Assembly: GCA_022796195.1 (NCBI GenBank)
Contig: JAAWIE010000009.1
Coordinates: 1-47,748 of the forward strand
Length of the DNA: 47,748 bases
Direction of reading: 5' to 3'
Source of the DNA: Lawsonibacter sp.
GTDB taxonomy: Bacteria; Bacillota; Clostridia; Oscillospirales; Oscillospiraceae
Below are positions 7,133-14,914 of the stretch, in pieces. Positions within the stretch are counted from its first letter, which is position 1; every line of letters starts with the position of its first letter. The notes under the pieces are model-generated. The model had not been told where the DNA came from and searched no databases. It saw only the letters and a program-made list of their open reading frames with translations. The position numbers and the translations under genes were made by a program.

Positions 7133-7921
7133 ATGCTGAGCCCGGTAGAATTTGTTGACTTCTATGCCCAGGTGGGGGCAAAAAAATCCGCAAACAGCGC
7201 CGGAAGGCTGTTCCTGGCTGCAATTCTGGCGGGATTTCTCATTGCTTCCGGCGCGGTGGCGGCCAGCACGGCCTCCTATGGGCTGGAAAATGCCTCGGTA
7301 GCCCGGGTAGTCAGCGGACTGCTGTTCCCCTTTGGGCTGATTATGGTGATTATTACTGGGGCGGAGCTGTTTACCGGAAATTGTATGATTACCATTTCCA
7401 TGCTGGAGAAAAAAGCTTCCTTGGCTGGTATGATCCGAAATTTGGTGATCGTCTATCTGGGAAACTTTGCAGGTTCGCTGCTGCTGGCGGCAGCAGTGGC
7501 TTACAGCGGAACCTTTTCCAATGATGCGATGGCGGCTTACGCCATTCGGACTGCCGCCAACAAGTGCGCTATCCCCTTTGGACGAGCGGTGGTGCTGGGA
7601 ATTTTGTGTAATGTGCTGGTGTGCGCCGGAGTGATGTGCTCCCTTTGCGGCAAGGACCTGCCGGGGCGGGCCGTCGGGGCCTTTGTACCGGTGAGCTTCT
7701 TTGTCATCGGCGGGTTTGAACACTGCGTTGCTAATATGTACTATATCCCTGCCGGACTTCTGGCGGCAAGCGTATCCGGTGGTGTGCAGGGAGTTGACCT
7801 CTCCACCCTGAATCTGACCGGCTTTTTGTCCAACATGATTCCGGTGACCATTGGAAATATCATTGGCGGATGTGGTTTTGGCGCCCTGATTTGGGCCGCG
7901 CAGAAGCCGGCAAAAACATAA
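7133..7921 (+). CDS. Formate/nitrite transporter family channel
   Basis: 262-residue membrane protein of the FNT family (FocA/FdhC/NirC). Six membrane segments are visible, with the FNT pore signatures GAELFTGNCMI near residue 80 and the paired GFEHCVANMYYIPAGLL near residue 200. The family forms pentamers passing formate, nitrite or related monovalent anions. The ATG at 7133 is preferred over an upstream TTG at 7109 because AAAGGCGGG lies 7-8 bases before it. In this setting formate made from histidine-derived one-carbon units is the likely cargo, an inference. It is the last gene of the folT unit and is followed by a strong terminator. Confidence 0.9.
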   Translation: MLSPVEFVDFYAQVGAKKSANSAGRLFLAAILAGFLIASGAVAASTASYGLENASVARVVSGLLFPFGLIMVIITGAELFTGNCMITISMLEKKASLAGMIRNLVIVYLGNFAGSLLLAAAVAYSGTFSNDAMAAYAIRTAANKCAIPFGRAVVLGILCNVLVCAGVMCSLCGKDLPGRAVGAFVPVSFFVIGGFEHCVANMYYIPAGLLAASVSGGVQGVDLSTLNLTGFLSNMIPVTIGNIIGGCGFGALIWAAQKPAKT

Positions 7922-7925
7922 AGAA

Positions 7926-7956
7926 TCCGGACCCATTGCGGGGTCCGGACTTTTTT
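7926..7956 (+). terminator. Rho-independent terminator between convergent genes
   Basis: TCCGGACCC (7926-7934) pairs with GGGTCCGGA (7941-7949), followed by six T (7951-7956). It ends the folT-to-channel unit. The glgP stop codon on the other strand (7955-7957) overlaps the T-run, so the two units are packed end to end. Confidence 0.85.
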
Positions 7957-10399
7957 ACTTTCTGGTGGGAACGTGCCAGATGTCTCGGGCGTAATCCTGA
8001 ATAGAGCGGTCGGCGGCAAAGATGCCGGAGCGGGCAATGTTGATGAGAGACATCTGATTCCAGTGATGGCGGTCGGCGTAGGCGGCGATGGCGCGGCGGT
8101 GAGCGTCGCAGTAGCTATCAAAGTCAGCCAGGAGCATATACTCGTCAGCCTGACTGCCGTCGGTCCCGTAGAGGAGGCGGCGGGTGAGGTCCGCATAAGT
8201 GACCTTGTCGTCAAATCCGGCAGAAATCTGGTCCAAAAGCCGCTTCAACGGCTGGTTCTGCTGGTAAATGTCGAAGGAGCGATAGCCTTCCCGCTTGCGC
8301 TGAACCACTTGGTCGGCGGTGAGACCGAAGAGGAAAATGTTCTCGTCCCCAAGCTGCTGGTGCATCTCTACGTTGGCGCCGTCTAGAGTGCCGATGGTGA
8401 GCGCACCGTTCAGCATAAATTTCATGTTGCCGGTGCCGCTGGCTTCTTTCCCGGCGGTGGAGATCTGCTCGGAGATCTCAGAGGCGGGCATTAGCTTCTC
8501 GGCCAGAGAGACCCGGTAGTTCTCCAGGAAGACCACTTGCAGTTTGTCTTTACACACGGGGTCCTTGGCGATCTGTGCGGCCAGAGAGTTGATGAGCCGG
8601 ATGATCTCCTTAGCGACGTGGTAGCCTGGGGCCGCCTTGGCACCGAAGAGGTAGGTCTGAGGAGTGAAGTCCATATTGGGGTTGTCCCGCAGCTGCTGAT
8701 AGAGATAGACAATATGCAGAACGTTGAGCAGCTGGCGCTTGTATTCGTGAAGGCGCTTCACCTGAACGTCAAACACGGCGTTCGTATTCAGGATGACGCC
8801 GGACTCCCGGGCTACCCAGGCGGCAAAACGACGCTTGTTTTCAGCTTTGATGGACTCCAACCGCTGTAGAACAGCCTTGTCGTCCACGGATTTTTCAAAT
8901 TCCCGCAGAGCTTCGGGGTGGAGAAGATACTTGTCCCCACCGGTACATTCCTGGATGAGAGCGTCCAGCTTGGGATTTACCTGGGAGAGCCAGCGGCGGT
9001 GGTCAATGCCGTTGGTTACGTTTTTGAATTTGCCGGGCTGGGCCTGATAGGCGTCCCGGAAGACCTCCCGCTTCAAGATGTCGGAGTGGAGGGCAGATAC
9101 GCCGTTGATGGTTTGGCAGGCGCAGACGCACAGGTTGGCCATGCGTACTTCTCCGCCCCAGATGATGGCCATGTGGGCAATTTTGCCGGTGTCGCCGCCG
9201 TAACGGTGCTCCAGTTCCTGCTGGTAACGGTTGGCAATCTCCTTCAAAATCTGCCAGATTCGAGGAAGGAGGGTTTCGATCAGCTTTTGAGGCCAACGCT
9301 CCAGTGCCTCGGCCAATACGGTATGGTTGGTGTAGCACACCGAGTCGGTGACAATGTGCCAAGCCTCGTCCCAGCCGTAGCCCTCCTCATCCAGAAGGAT
9401 GCGCATGAGCTCAGGGATAACCAGGGTGGGATGGGTGTCGTTAATTTGAATGACATGCTTCCGGGCAAAGTTGCGCAGAGTGCCGTACTGGGCCTTATGC
9501 TGGCGGACAATGGACTGCACGGTAGCGGAGACAAAGAAATACTGCTGTTTCAGACGCAGAGATTTGCCCTCGTAATGGTTGTCATCAGGATAGAGCACTT
9601 TGGCGATGACCTCAGCCATGGCCTGCTGCTCAACGGCCTTTAAATATTCGCCCCGAGAGTACAGCGACATGTCCACGGGCAGAGGGCTTTTGGCATCCCA
9701 CAGGCGCAGTGTGTTGGTGTGTTTGGTTTGATAGCCGGAAATCTTCATGTCCCGGGGAATGGCCAAAACCGCCGTGTAGCCTACATGCTCGGGGTGGTTG
9801 ACGCCGTTCTCCCAGCGGTCCACAATTTGACCGCCGAAACGGACCTCTTCGGTCTCCTCCATCTTGGGAATCAGCCACGCGTCGCCCAGACCCAACCAGT
9901 TGTCGGCCAGTTCCTCCTGCTTGCCATCGATGATTTTCTGCTTGAAGATGCCAAGCTCATAGCAGATGGAGTAGCCGGTTGCAGGGATTTCCATCGTAGT
10001 CATGGAGTCCAGATAGCAGGCGGCCAGACGCCCCAAACCGCCGTTGCCCAAACCGGCATCCGGTTCGGACTCAAAGAGGTCGGAAGCGGAGTAGCCCATG
10101 TCCTCCAAAACCTCGCGCAGAGTGTCCAGAAGCCCCAGATTATAGGCGTTCTTTTCCAAGGAACGGCCCATCAGGAACTCAAGGGACAGATAGTGGACTT
10201 GCCGCTGCTGCTTTTCCCATATTTCGTTGCTGGTTTCCATGCGGCGGCGGGACATAATGTCTCGCAGGACCAAGGCACAGGCTTTGAACATGTGGTTGTT
10301 GTTGGCAGTCTCGACCGTACAGCCGAAATTGCGCTGGAGCTTGCCGGTGATCATCTCAGTCAGCTGCTCCTTGGTGTATTCCGGGGTATATTGTTTCAT
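7955..10399 (-). CDS. glgP: Glycogen/starch phosphorylase
   Basis: 814-residue pyridoxal-phosphate enzyme releasing glucose-1-phosphate from the non-reducing ends of glycogen; length is normal for the family. Signatures include GNGGLGRLAACYLDSM in the N-terminal half, QINDTHPTLVIPELMR, and the PLP site EASGTGNMKFMLNGALT with the cofactor lysine in GNMKF. It breaks down the polymer made by glgBCDA upstream. Unlike those four it has its own sigma-70-type promoter (10459-10487), so storage and breakdown can be timed separately. The ATG is preceded by AGGAGG-like GGAGGCGC. Confidence 0.97.
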   Translation of the reverse strand: MKQYTPEYTKEQLTEMITGKLQRNFGCTVETANNNHMFKACALVLRDIMSRRRMETSNEIWEKQQRQVHYLSLEFLMGRSLEKNAYNLGLLDTLREVLEDMGYSASDLFESEPDAGLGNGGLGRLAACYLDSMTTMEIPATGYSICYELGIFKQKIIDGKQEELADNWLGLGDAWLIPKMEETEEVRFGGQIVDRWENGVNHPEHVGYTAVLAIPRDMKISGYQTKHTNTLRLWDAKSPLPVDMSLYSRGEYLKAVEQQAMAEVIAKVLYPDDNHYEGKSLRLKQQYFFVSATVQSIVRQHKAQYGTLRNFARKHVIQINDTHPTLVIPELMRILLDEEGYGWDEAWHIVTDSVCYTNHTVLAEALERWPQKLIETLLPRIWQILKEIANRYQQELEHRYGGDTGKIAHMAIIWGGEVRMANLCVCACQTINGVSALHSDILKREVFRDAYQAQPGKFKNVTNGIDHRRWLSQVNPKLDALIQECTGGDKYLLHPEALREFEKSVDDKAVLQRLESIKAENKRRFAAWVARESGVILNTNAVFDVQVKRLHEYKRQLLNVLHIVYLYQQLRDNPNMDFTPQTYLFGAKAAPGYHVAKEIIRLINSLAAQIAKDPVCKDKLQVVFLENYRVSLAEKLMPASEISEQISTAGKEASGTGNMKFMLNGALTIGTLDGANVEMHQQLGDENIFLFGLTADQVVQRKREGYRSFDIYQQNQPLKRLLDQISAGFDDKVTYADLTRRLLYGTDGSQADEYMLLADFDSYCDAHRRAIAAYADRHHWNQMSLINIARSGIFAADRSIQDYARDIWHVPTRK

Positions 10400-10458
10400 A
10401 AACAGCGCCTCCTGTTTGAATTAGAGATGGAAAGGGAAAATAGTTCCCACAAATACCC

Positions 10459-10487
10459 ATTTTAGCAGATTTTCCGGGGTGCGTCAA
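10459..10487 (-). promoter_or_regulatory. Sigma-70-type promoter of glgP
   Basis: On the minus strand: -35 TTGACG (10482-10487), 17-base spacer, -10 TAAAAT (10459-10464). The -35 hexamer is the same TTGACG used upstream of glgB. Confidence 0.75.
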
Positions 10488-10521
10488 CGGTTGAAACAGG
10501 AGAAAACGTGGAATTTCCGGA

Positions 10522-10557
10522 AAAGACAAAAATGGCCCCGTCCACAGGGACGGGGCT
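10522..10557 (-). terminator. Rho-independent terminator upstream of glgP
   Basis: On the minus strand GCCCCGTCC (10548-10556) pairs with GGACGGGGC (10535-10543) around a 4-base loop, followed by ATTTTTGTCTTTT. It separates the glgBCDA/zinc-ribbon transcript from the glgP promoter. Confidence 0.8.
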
Positions 10558-10576
10558 GGAAAAATTATAACGGGGG

Positions 10577-10874
10577 TTACTGGCCGGTACTTTCCAGGTT
10601 CTGCATGAAGCCGCTGTCCTCCCCGGAAGCGGGACCGTTGACCAGAAAGCAGCCGCAAGTGCCGCAATAAAAACTGATGGGTTTCTTTTTGGCAAATGAA
10701 AGCGGCCCAAGTTGGTCGATTACTATACCTCCAGCTTCTTTGACCCGTTTTTTAAAAGAAAAAGCCGTCGTAACCGGAGACTTTTGCCCTTCCGGGAGCC
10801 AATACACCCCCAACGGAACCAGAACCATAAATGTTACCGTGTCTCATTGCGTGTCCACAGAAAGGGCATAACAT
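10577..10874 (-). pseudogene. Frameshifted small zinc-ribbon protein
   Basis: Two overlapping frames together make one plausible protein of about 98 residues. The first begins at ATG 10874, after TGAGGA, and reads MLCPFCGHAMRHGNIYGSGS with a CxxC zinc pair. The second resumes with GVYWLPEGQK and ends with a second pair in YCGTCGCFLVNG, stopping at 10577. The frames join if one base is removed from the five-base C-run at 10807-10811 (G-run on the coding strand). CPxCG at the start, a WLP segment and a late CxxC fit small bacterial zinc-ribbon proteins of the DUF6487 type. It could be a real frameshift, a slippage-regulated gene or a sequencing error. Confidence 0.65.
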
Positions 10875-10942
10875 GTGAAATATTCCTCATTACTTCCCAT
10901 TTTTAAGATATGGAAGTCCTATTCAGTGTGGGCAGGGAGAAA

Positions 10943-12379
10943 TTAACCTAGGATGCGATTGTAAATGTCGAGATACTGCTGGGCGGAATTTTTCCAGGAG
11001 AAATCAGCAGTCATGCTCTCCTTTTGCAGGCCCTTCCAGGCGTCTTTGTCGTTGTGGTACAGTTCCACCGCCTCGCGAAGCACCCACACCATATCGCCGG
11101 CGCTGATGTTGGAGAAGGTGAAGCCGCGGCCCGTGCCCTCGAACTTGTTGTAGGGGAAGACAGTGTCCTTCAAGCCGCCGGTCTCCCGCACGACAGGGAT
11201 GGTGCCGAACCGCATGGCGATCATCTGAGACAGGCCGCAGGGCTCCGAGACAGAAGGCATAAGGAGCAGGTCGGCTCCGGCGTAGATCATGTTGGACAGA
11301 GGCGCGGAGTAGGTGAGCTGGGCGGAGAAACGGCCCGGATACTGCCCCTGGGCGCAGCGGAACGCCTCCTCATACTGCCAGTCGCCGGTGCCCAGAATGA
11401 CCATCTGTACACCCAGGCCCATAATGTCGTGAATTGCGTCGCTGACCATAGAGAAGCCCTTGTGACCGACCAGACGGGAGACACAGGCGACAAGAGGAAC
11501 ATCCGGGTTCTGTTCCAGCCCGACAGCCTGCTGAAGCGCCGCTTTGCAGGCCGCTTTGCCCTTGTCCGGTGACTTGGCGGTGAAGTTGGCCGCCAGCCCT
11601 TCCATGGCGCTGGGGTCGTACAGGTCTACATCGATACCGTTGAGAATGCCCTCCAGTTTGCCGCTTTGCTGGTTGATGACCCCGTCCAGACCGTGGGCAT
11701 AGAAGGGGGTGCGCAGTTCCTGTGCGTAGGTGGGGGAGACCGTAGTGACAAAGTTGGAGGCCATGATGGCGCCCTTCATCAGGTTGACATCCCGGTGGAA
11801 GGAGAGCATCCCCTCATTGAAATAGCTGCGGTCCAGGCCGATGACATCTTGCAGCACCTGATCCCCGTAACGGCCCTGGTACTCAATGTTATGGATGGTA
11901 TAGACGGTCCGGACTCCGGCCAGCTCCGGAATGCGGTACTTTTCTTCCAGAAGGTAGATGGGAACCAGAGCTGTCTGCCAGTCGTTGCAGTGGATGATAT
12001 CCGGAGACCAGCCCAACTGGCCTGGGGCCTCCACCACGGCACGGGAGAAGTAGGCGTACCGCTCGCAGTCGTCAAAATGCCCATAGAGCTGCCAACGCTT
12101 GAAGTAATATTCATTATCTACAAACCAGAAGGTGACGCCCTGGTACTCGACCTCGAAGATCCCGCAGTACACCTGACGCCATGCCAGTGTGACATTGAAA
12201 TACTTCAGGAAGGCCATTTTGGAGCGCCATTCCTCTCCAATTCCTTCGTACAGGGGAAGAATCACCTTGACCTCGTGTCCCTCTGCCGCCAGAGCCTGGG
12301 GCAGAGAACCGGCCACGTCAGCCAGTCCGCCGGTTTTGATGAAAGGGGTTGCTTCAGAGGTAGCAAAAAGAATTTTCAT
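10943..12379 (-). CDS. glgA: Glycogen synthase (ADP-glucose, GT5)
   Basis: 478-residue GT5 glycosyltransferase that lengthens alpha-1,4-glucan chains from ADP-glucose. The N-terminal MKILFATSEATPFIKTGGLA holds the substrate-binding KTGGL motif at residues 15-19, and PSVSEPCGLSQM near residue 375 is the C-terminal nucleotide-sugar motif. The ATG at 12379 was chosen because the GT5 fold starts there and AGAGGA precedes it; the frame is open 14 codons further up but not homologous. Fourth gene of the glgBCDA operon, 90 bases after glgD with an intervening hairpin. Confidence 0.97.
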   Translation of the reverse strand: MKILFATSEATPFIKTGGLADVAGSLPQALAAEGHEVKVILPLYEGIGEEWRSKMAFLKYFNVTLAWRQVYCGIFEVEYQGVTFWFVDNEYYFKRWQLYGHFDDCERYAYFSRAVVEAPGQLGWSPDIIHCNDWQTALVPIYLLEEKYRIPELAGVRTVYTIHNIEYQGRYGDQVLQDVIGLDRSYFNEGMLSFHRDVNLMKGAIMASNFVTTVSPTYAQELRTPFYAHGLDGVINQQSGKLEGILNGIDVDLYDPSAMEGLAANFTAKSPDKGKAACKAALQQAVGLEQNPDVPLVACVSRLVGHKGFSMVSDAIHDIMGLGVQMVILGTGDWQYEEAFRCAQGQYPGRFSAQLTYSAPLSNMIYAGADLLLMPSVSEPCGLSQMIAMRFGTIPVVRETGGLKDTVFPYNKFEGTGRGFTFSNISAGDMVWVLREAVELYHNDKDAWKGLQKESMTADFSWKNSAQQYLDIYNRILG

Positions 12380-12434
12380 AGGAAGTCCTCTTTTCAGATT
12401 GGAAATTTTTGGGGATTTCACGATATGGGGCAGA

Positions 12435-12457
12435 CGCCCTCCTGTATGAGGAGGGCG
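12435..12457 (-). other. Hairpin between glgD and glgA
   Basis: CGCCCTCCT (12435-12443) and AGGAGGGCG (12449-12457) form a 9-base stem with a 5-base loop. No T-run follows on the minus strand, so it is more likely an mRNA-stability or processing element in the glg message than a terminator. Confidence 0.45.
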
Positions 12458-12469
12458 CCTGTGGAGAAG

Positions 12470-13585
12470 TTAAACGACAGAACCCTTGGCGATGGCCAGA
12501 GGATAGGTGGCGTGGCCCATGAGCATACGGCCCTCGTTTACCGTGACATCCTTGTCGGCGATGACATAGGACAAAGAGGCCCCTGCCTTGACCACTGTGC
12601 CCTGCATGAGCACACTGTCAGACACCTTGGCTCCCTTTTCCACGATGACACCACGGGCCAGGATGGAATTGGACACCTCGCCCTCAATCTGACAGCCGTC
12701 CGCCACCAGAGAACATTTCGATACGGACTCGGGTCCATAGTAGGTGGAGGGGTTGGACTGGTCCTTGGTGCGGATGGGACGGGCGGAGTTGAACAGATCG
12801 GCCCGGACGGCCGGGTCCAGCAGTTCCATGGAACGCTGATAGTAGTCCCCTACCGACTGGAAACGGCCCACATAGCCCTTGTGGACATAGGGCATCATCT
12901 TTAGGGATTTCATCCGGGGCTGAAGGACCCCGCGGCTGAAATTGGAGACATCGTGAGCGGCGCAGTAGTCTACCATGTCCATCAGCAGACGCTTAGACAG
13001 AGCATAGATTTCCAGCGATTCCAGCGCCTTGTCGGCGGCAGTGGGATGGATGGACAGGTCTGTAATCCGTCCCTCCTCGCTGACTTCGACATACTCGGAG
13101 AACCGGGGAGCACCCTTTAAAGTGGGAGTACACACGACAGTAATGTCAGCGCCAGAACTCAGATGCTGCTCAAAGACCTCGCTGACCGGCAGGTTGATGG
13201 CTGTGTCGCCCCAGGCCAGAAGAACGTAGTCCTGACGGATATCCTCCAGATAGTCATAGACTCCGGCCAGAGCTTCCATGCTGCCCCGGTACTCACCGTG
13301 GCCTTGCTCTGTGTAACTGAACGGGGGCAGAATGCGCAGGCCGCCGTGCTTGCGGCTCAAGTCCCAGTCCTTGCCGGAACCCAGGTGGTCCAGAAGGGAC
13401 TGGTAGCTCTGGTGTACCACTACGCCTACGTCGGTAATGCCGGCGTTGACGCAGTTGGACAACATGAAGTCGATCAGCCGGTAGCGGCCGCCGAAGGGCA
13501 GGGAACAGGTGTTGCGGGGGCGGGTCAGTTCACCCAGGTTGGCATCAGAGCGGTACGCGAACAAAATTCCATGCAGATCATTCAT
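12470..13585 (-). CDS. glgD: Glucose-1-phosphate adenylyltransferase-like subunit GlgD
   Basis: 371-residue paralogue of GlgC with an N-terminal nucleotidyltransferase-like domain and a C-terminal left-handed beta-helix. The N-terminus [20 protein letters not shown] lacks the GGxGxRL pyrophosphorylase motif present in GlgC, as expected for the non-catalytic partner. In Firmicutes GlgC and GlgD form a mixed tetramer with higher activity than GlgC alone. Its ATG overlaps the glgC stop by 4 bases, which suits making the two subunits in fixed proportion. Confidence 0.95.
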   Translation of the reverse strand: MNDLHGILFAYRSDANLGELTRPRNTCSLPFGGRYRLIDFMLSNCVNAGITDVGVVVHQSYQSLLDHLGSGKDWDLSRKHGGLRILPPFSYTEQGHGEYRGSMEALAGVYDYLEDIRQDYVLLAWGDTAINLPVSEVFEQHLSSGADITVVCTPTLKGAPRFSEYVEVSEEGRITDLSIHPTAADKALESLEIYALSKRLLMDMVDYCAAHDVSNFSRGVLQPRMKSLKMMPYVHKGYVGRFQSVGDYYQRSMELLDPAVRADLFNSARPIRTKDQSNPSTYYGPESVSKCSLVADGCQIEGEVSNSILARGVIVEKGAKVSDSVLMQGTVVKAGASLSYVIADKDVTVNEGRMLMGHATYPLAIAKGSVV

Positions 13586-14793
13586 GCCCGCTCACCTCCC
13601 TTCACATCTTCGCGGATCATGGCCTTGGGGGCGACCACCGCGTTTTCACCGATGGTAACTCCGCTGGCTACCACGGCAATTCCCCAGCCCTCTTCTCCGC
13701 TGGGAGCAGAACCAATACAGGCTCCGGCCTCTACTGTGGCGTTCTCCGCCACAATGGAGTAGTATACCTTAGCCCCCGCCTTGACCTTGGCGCCGGGCAT
13801 CAGGATGGAATATTGAATATCGGCCCCCTGCTCCACCGTGGCGGAGTGGAAGAGCACCGAGTTGGCAACCGTGCCATCGACCTGACAGCCGCCGGTAACC
13901 AGAGAGTGGGAGATTGCCGCGTCCGGACCGGTAATGTGGGGCGGTTTGATGGGCGTGCGGGCGTAGATGGGCCAGCTCTCATCATACATGTCCAGACCGC
14001 TGCTGCGGCCGGCCAGCATATCCATATTGGCATCCCACAAAGAGTCGATGGTACCTACGTCCTTCCAGTAGCCCGCGAAACGGTAGGCCATCAGCTTCTC
14101 ACCGGCATTGAGCATGTTGGGGATGATATTCTTGCCAAAGTCGTTGGAGGAATTGGGGTCGGCTTCGTCGTCGATCAGGTATTTACGCAGCTTGGACCAG
14201 GTGAATACGTAGATGCCCATGGAGGCTAAATTGCTCTTGGGCTGGGGGGGCTTCTCCTCAAACTCGTAGACCTGATCGTTGTCCTCTACATTCAGAATGC
14301 CGAAACGCTTGGCCTCGTCCATGGTGACCTCAAGCACCGAGATGGTGCAGGCGGCCCCCGCCTTCTTGTGGTAGGCGACCATTTCAGAGTAGTCCATTTT
14401 GTAGATGTGGTCGCCGGACAGAACGACGACGTACTCCGGGTCATACATATCAAGGAAGCCTATGTTTTGATAGATGGCGTTGGCAGTGCCCTTGTACCAG
14501 GTGCCCTGCTCGCCCTCCCGCTGATAGGGGGGGAGAATGTGTACGCCGCCGTCGGACCGGTCCAGGTCCCAGGGCTGGCCATTGCCCAAATAACTGTTCA
14601 GCTCCAAAGGACGGTACTGGGTGAGAACGCCCACGGTGTCGATTCCAGAATTGACGCAGTTGGACAGAGGAAAGTCGATGATACGGTACTTCCCGCCAAA
14701 CGGTACGGCGGGCTTTGCCACGTTGCTGGTCAAGGCGTAGAGCCGGCTACCCTGACCGCCGGCCAGCAGCATGGCGACAACTTCTTTCTTCAT
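13582..14793 (-). CDS. glgC: Glucose-1-phosphate adenylyltransferase, catalytic subunit
   Basis: 403-residue enzyme making ADP-glucose and pyrophosphate from ATP and glucose-1-phosphate, the committed step of glycogen synthesis. [16 protein letters not shown] carries the nucleotide-binding GGxGxRL loop, [20 protein letters not shown] is the family signature, and [13 protein letters not shown] the metal and sugar-phosphate site. The C-terminus (about 290 on) has the hexapeptide repeats of a beta-helix. The ATG at 14793 was chosen because AGAGGTG lies 7 bases before it. A GTG nine bases upstream lies on that ribosome-binding site. Confidence 0.97.
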   Translation of the reverse strand: MKKEVVAMLLAGGQGSRLYALTSNVAKPAVPFGGKYRIIDFPLSNCVNSGIDTVGVLTQYRPLELNSYLGNGQPWDLDRSDGGVHILPPYQREGEQGTWYKGTANAIYQNIGFLDMYDPEYVVVLSGDHIYKMDYSEMVAYHKKAGAACTISVLEVTMDEAKRFGILNVEDNDQVYEFEEKPPQPKSNLASMGIYVFTWSKLRKYLIDDEADPNSSNDFGKNIIPNMLNAGEKLMAYRFAGYWKDVGTIDSLWDANMDMLAGRSSGLDMYDESWPIYARTPIKPPHITGPDAAISHSLVTGGCQVDGTVANSVLFHSATVEQGADIQYSILMPGAKVKAGAKVYYSIVAENATVEAGACIGSAPSGEEGWGIAVVASGVTIGENAVVAPKAMIREDVKGGERA

Positions 14794-14914
14794 GGTATTC
14801 ACCTCTTACTTTATTCGCTGCGGTGGCATCTATGAAAACCAGAGCCTGCGGCCCTGAGAGTGCCCGGATTTTCTGTCCGGAGGCGGGGCGGCGCAGGCCG
14901 CCCCTGTCTCAACG

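Noticed and set aside
10875-10942. Stem ACTTCC...GGAAGT after glgA as terminator
   Set aside because: Short AT-rich stem, no clear T-run on the minus strand.
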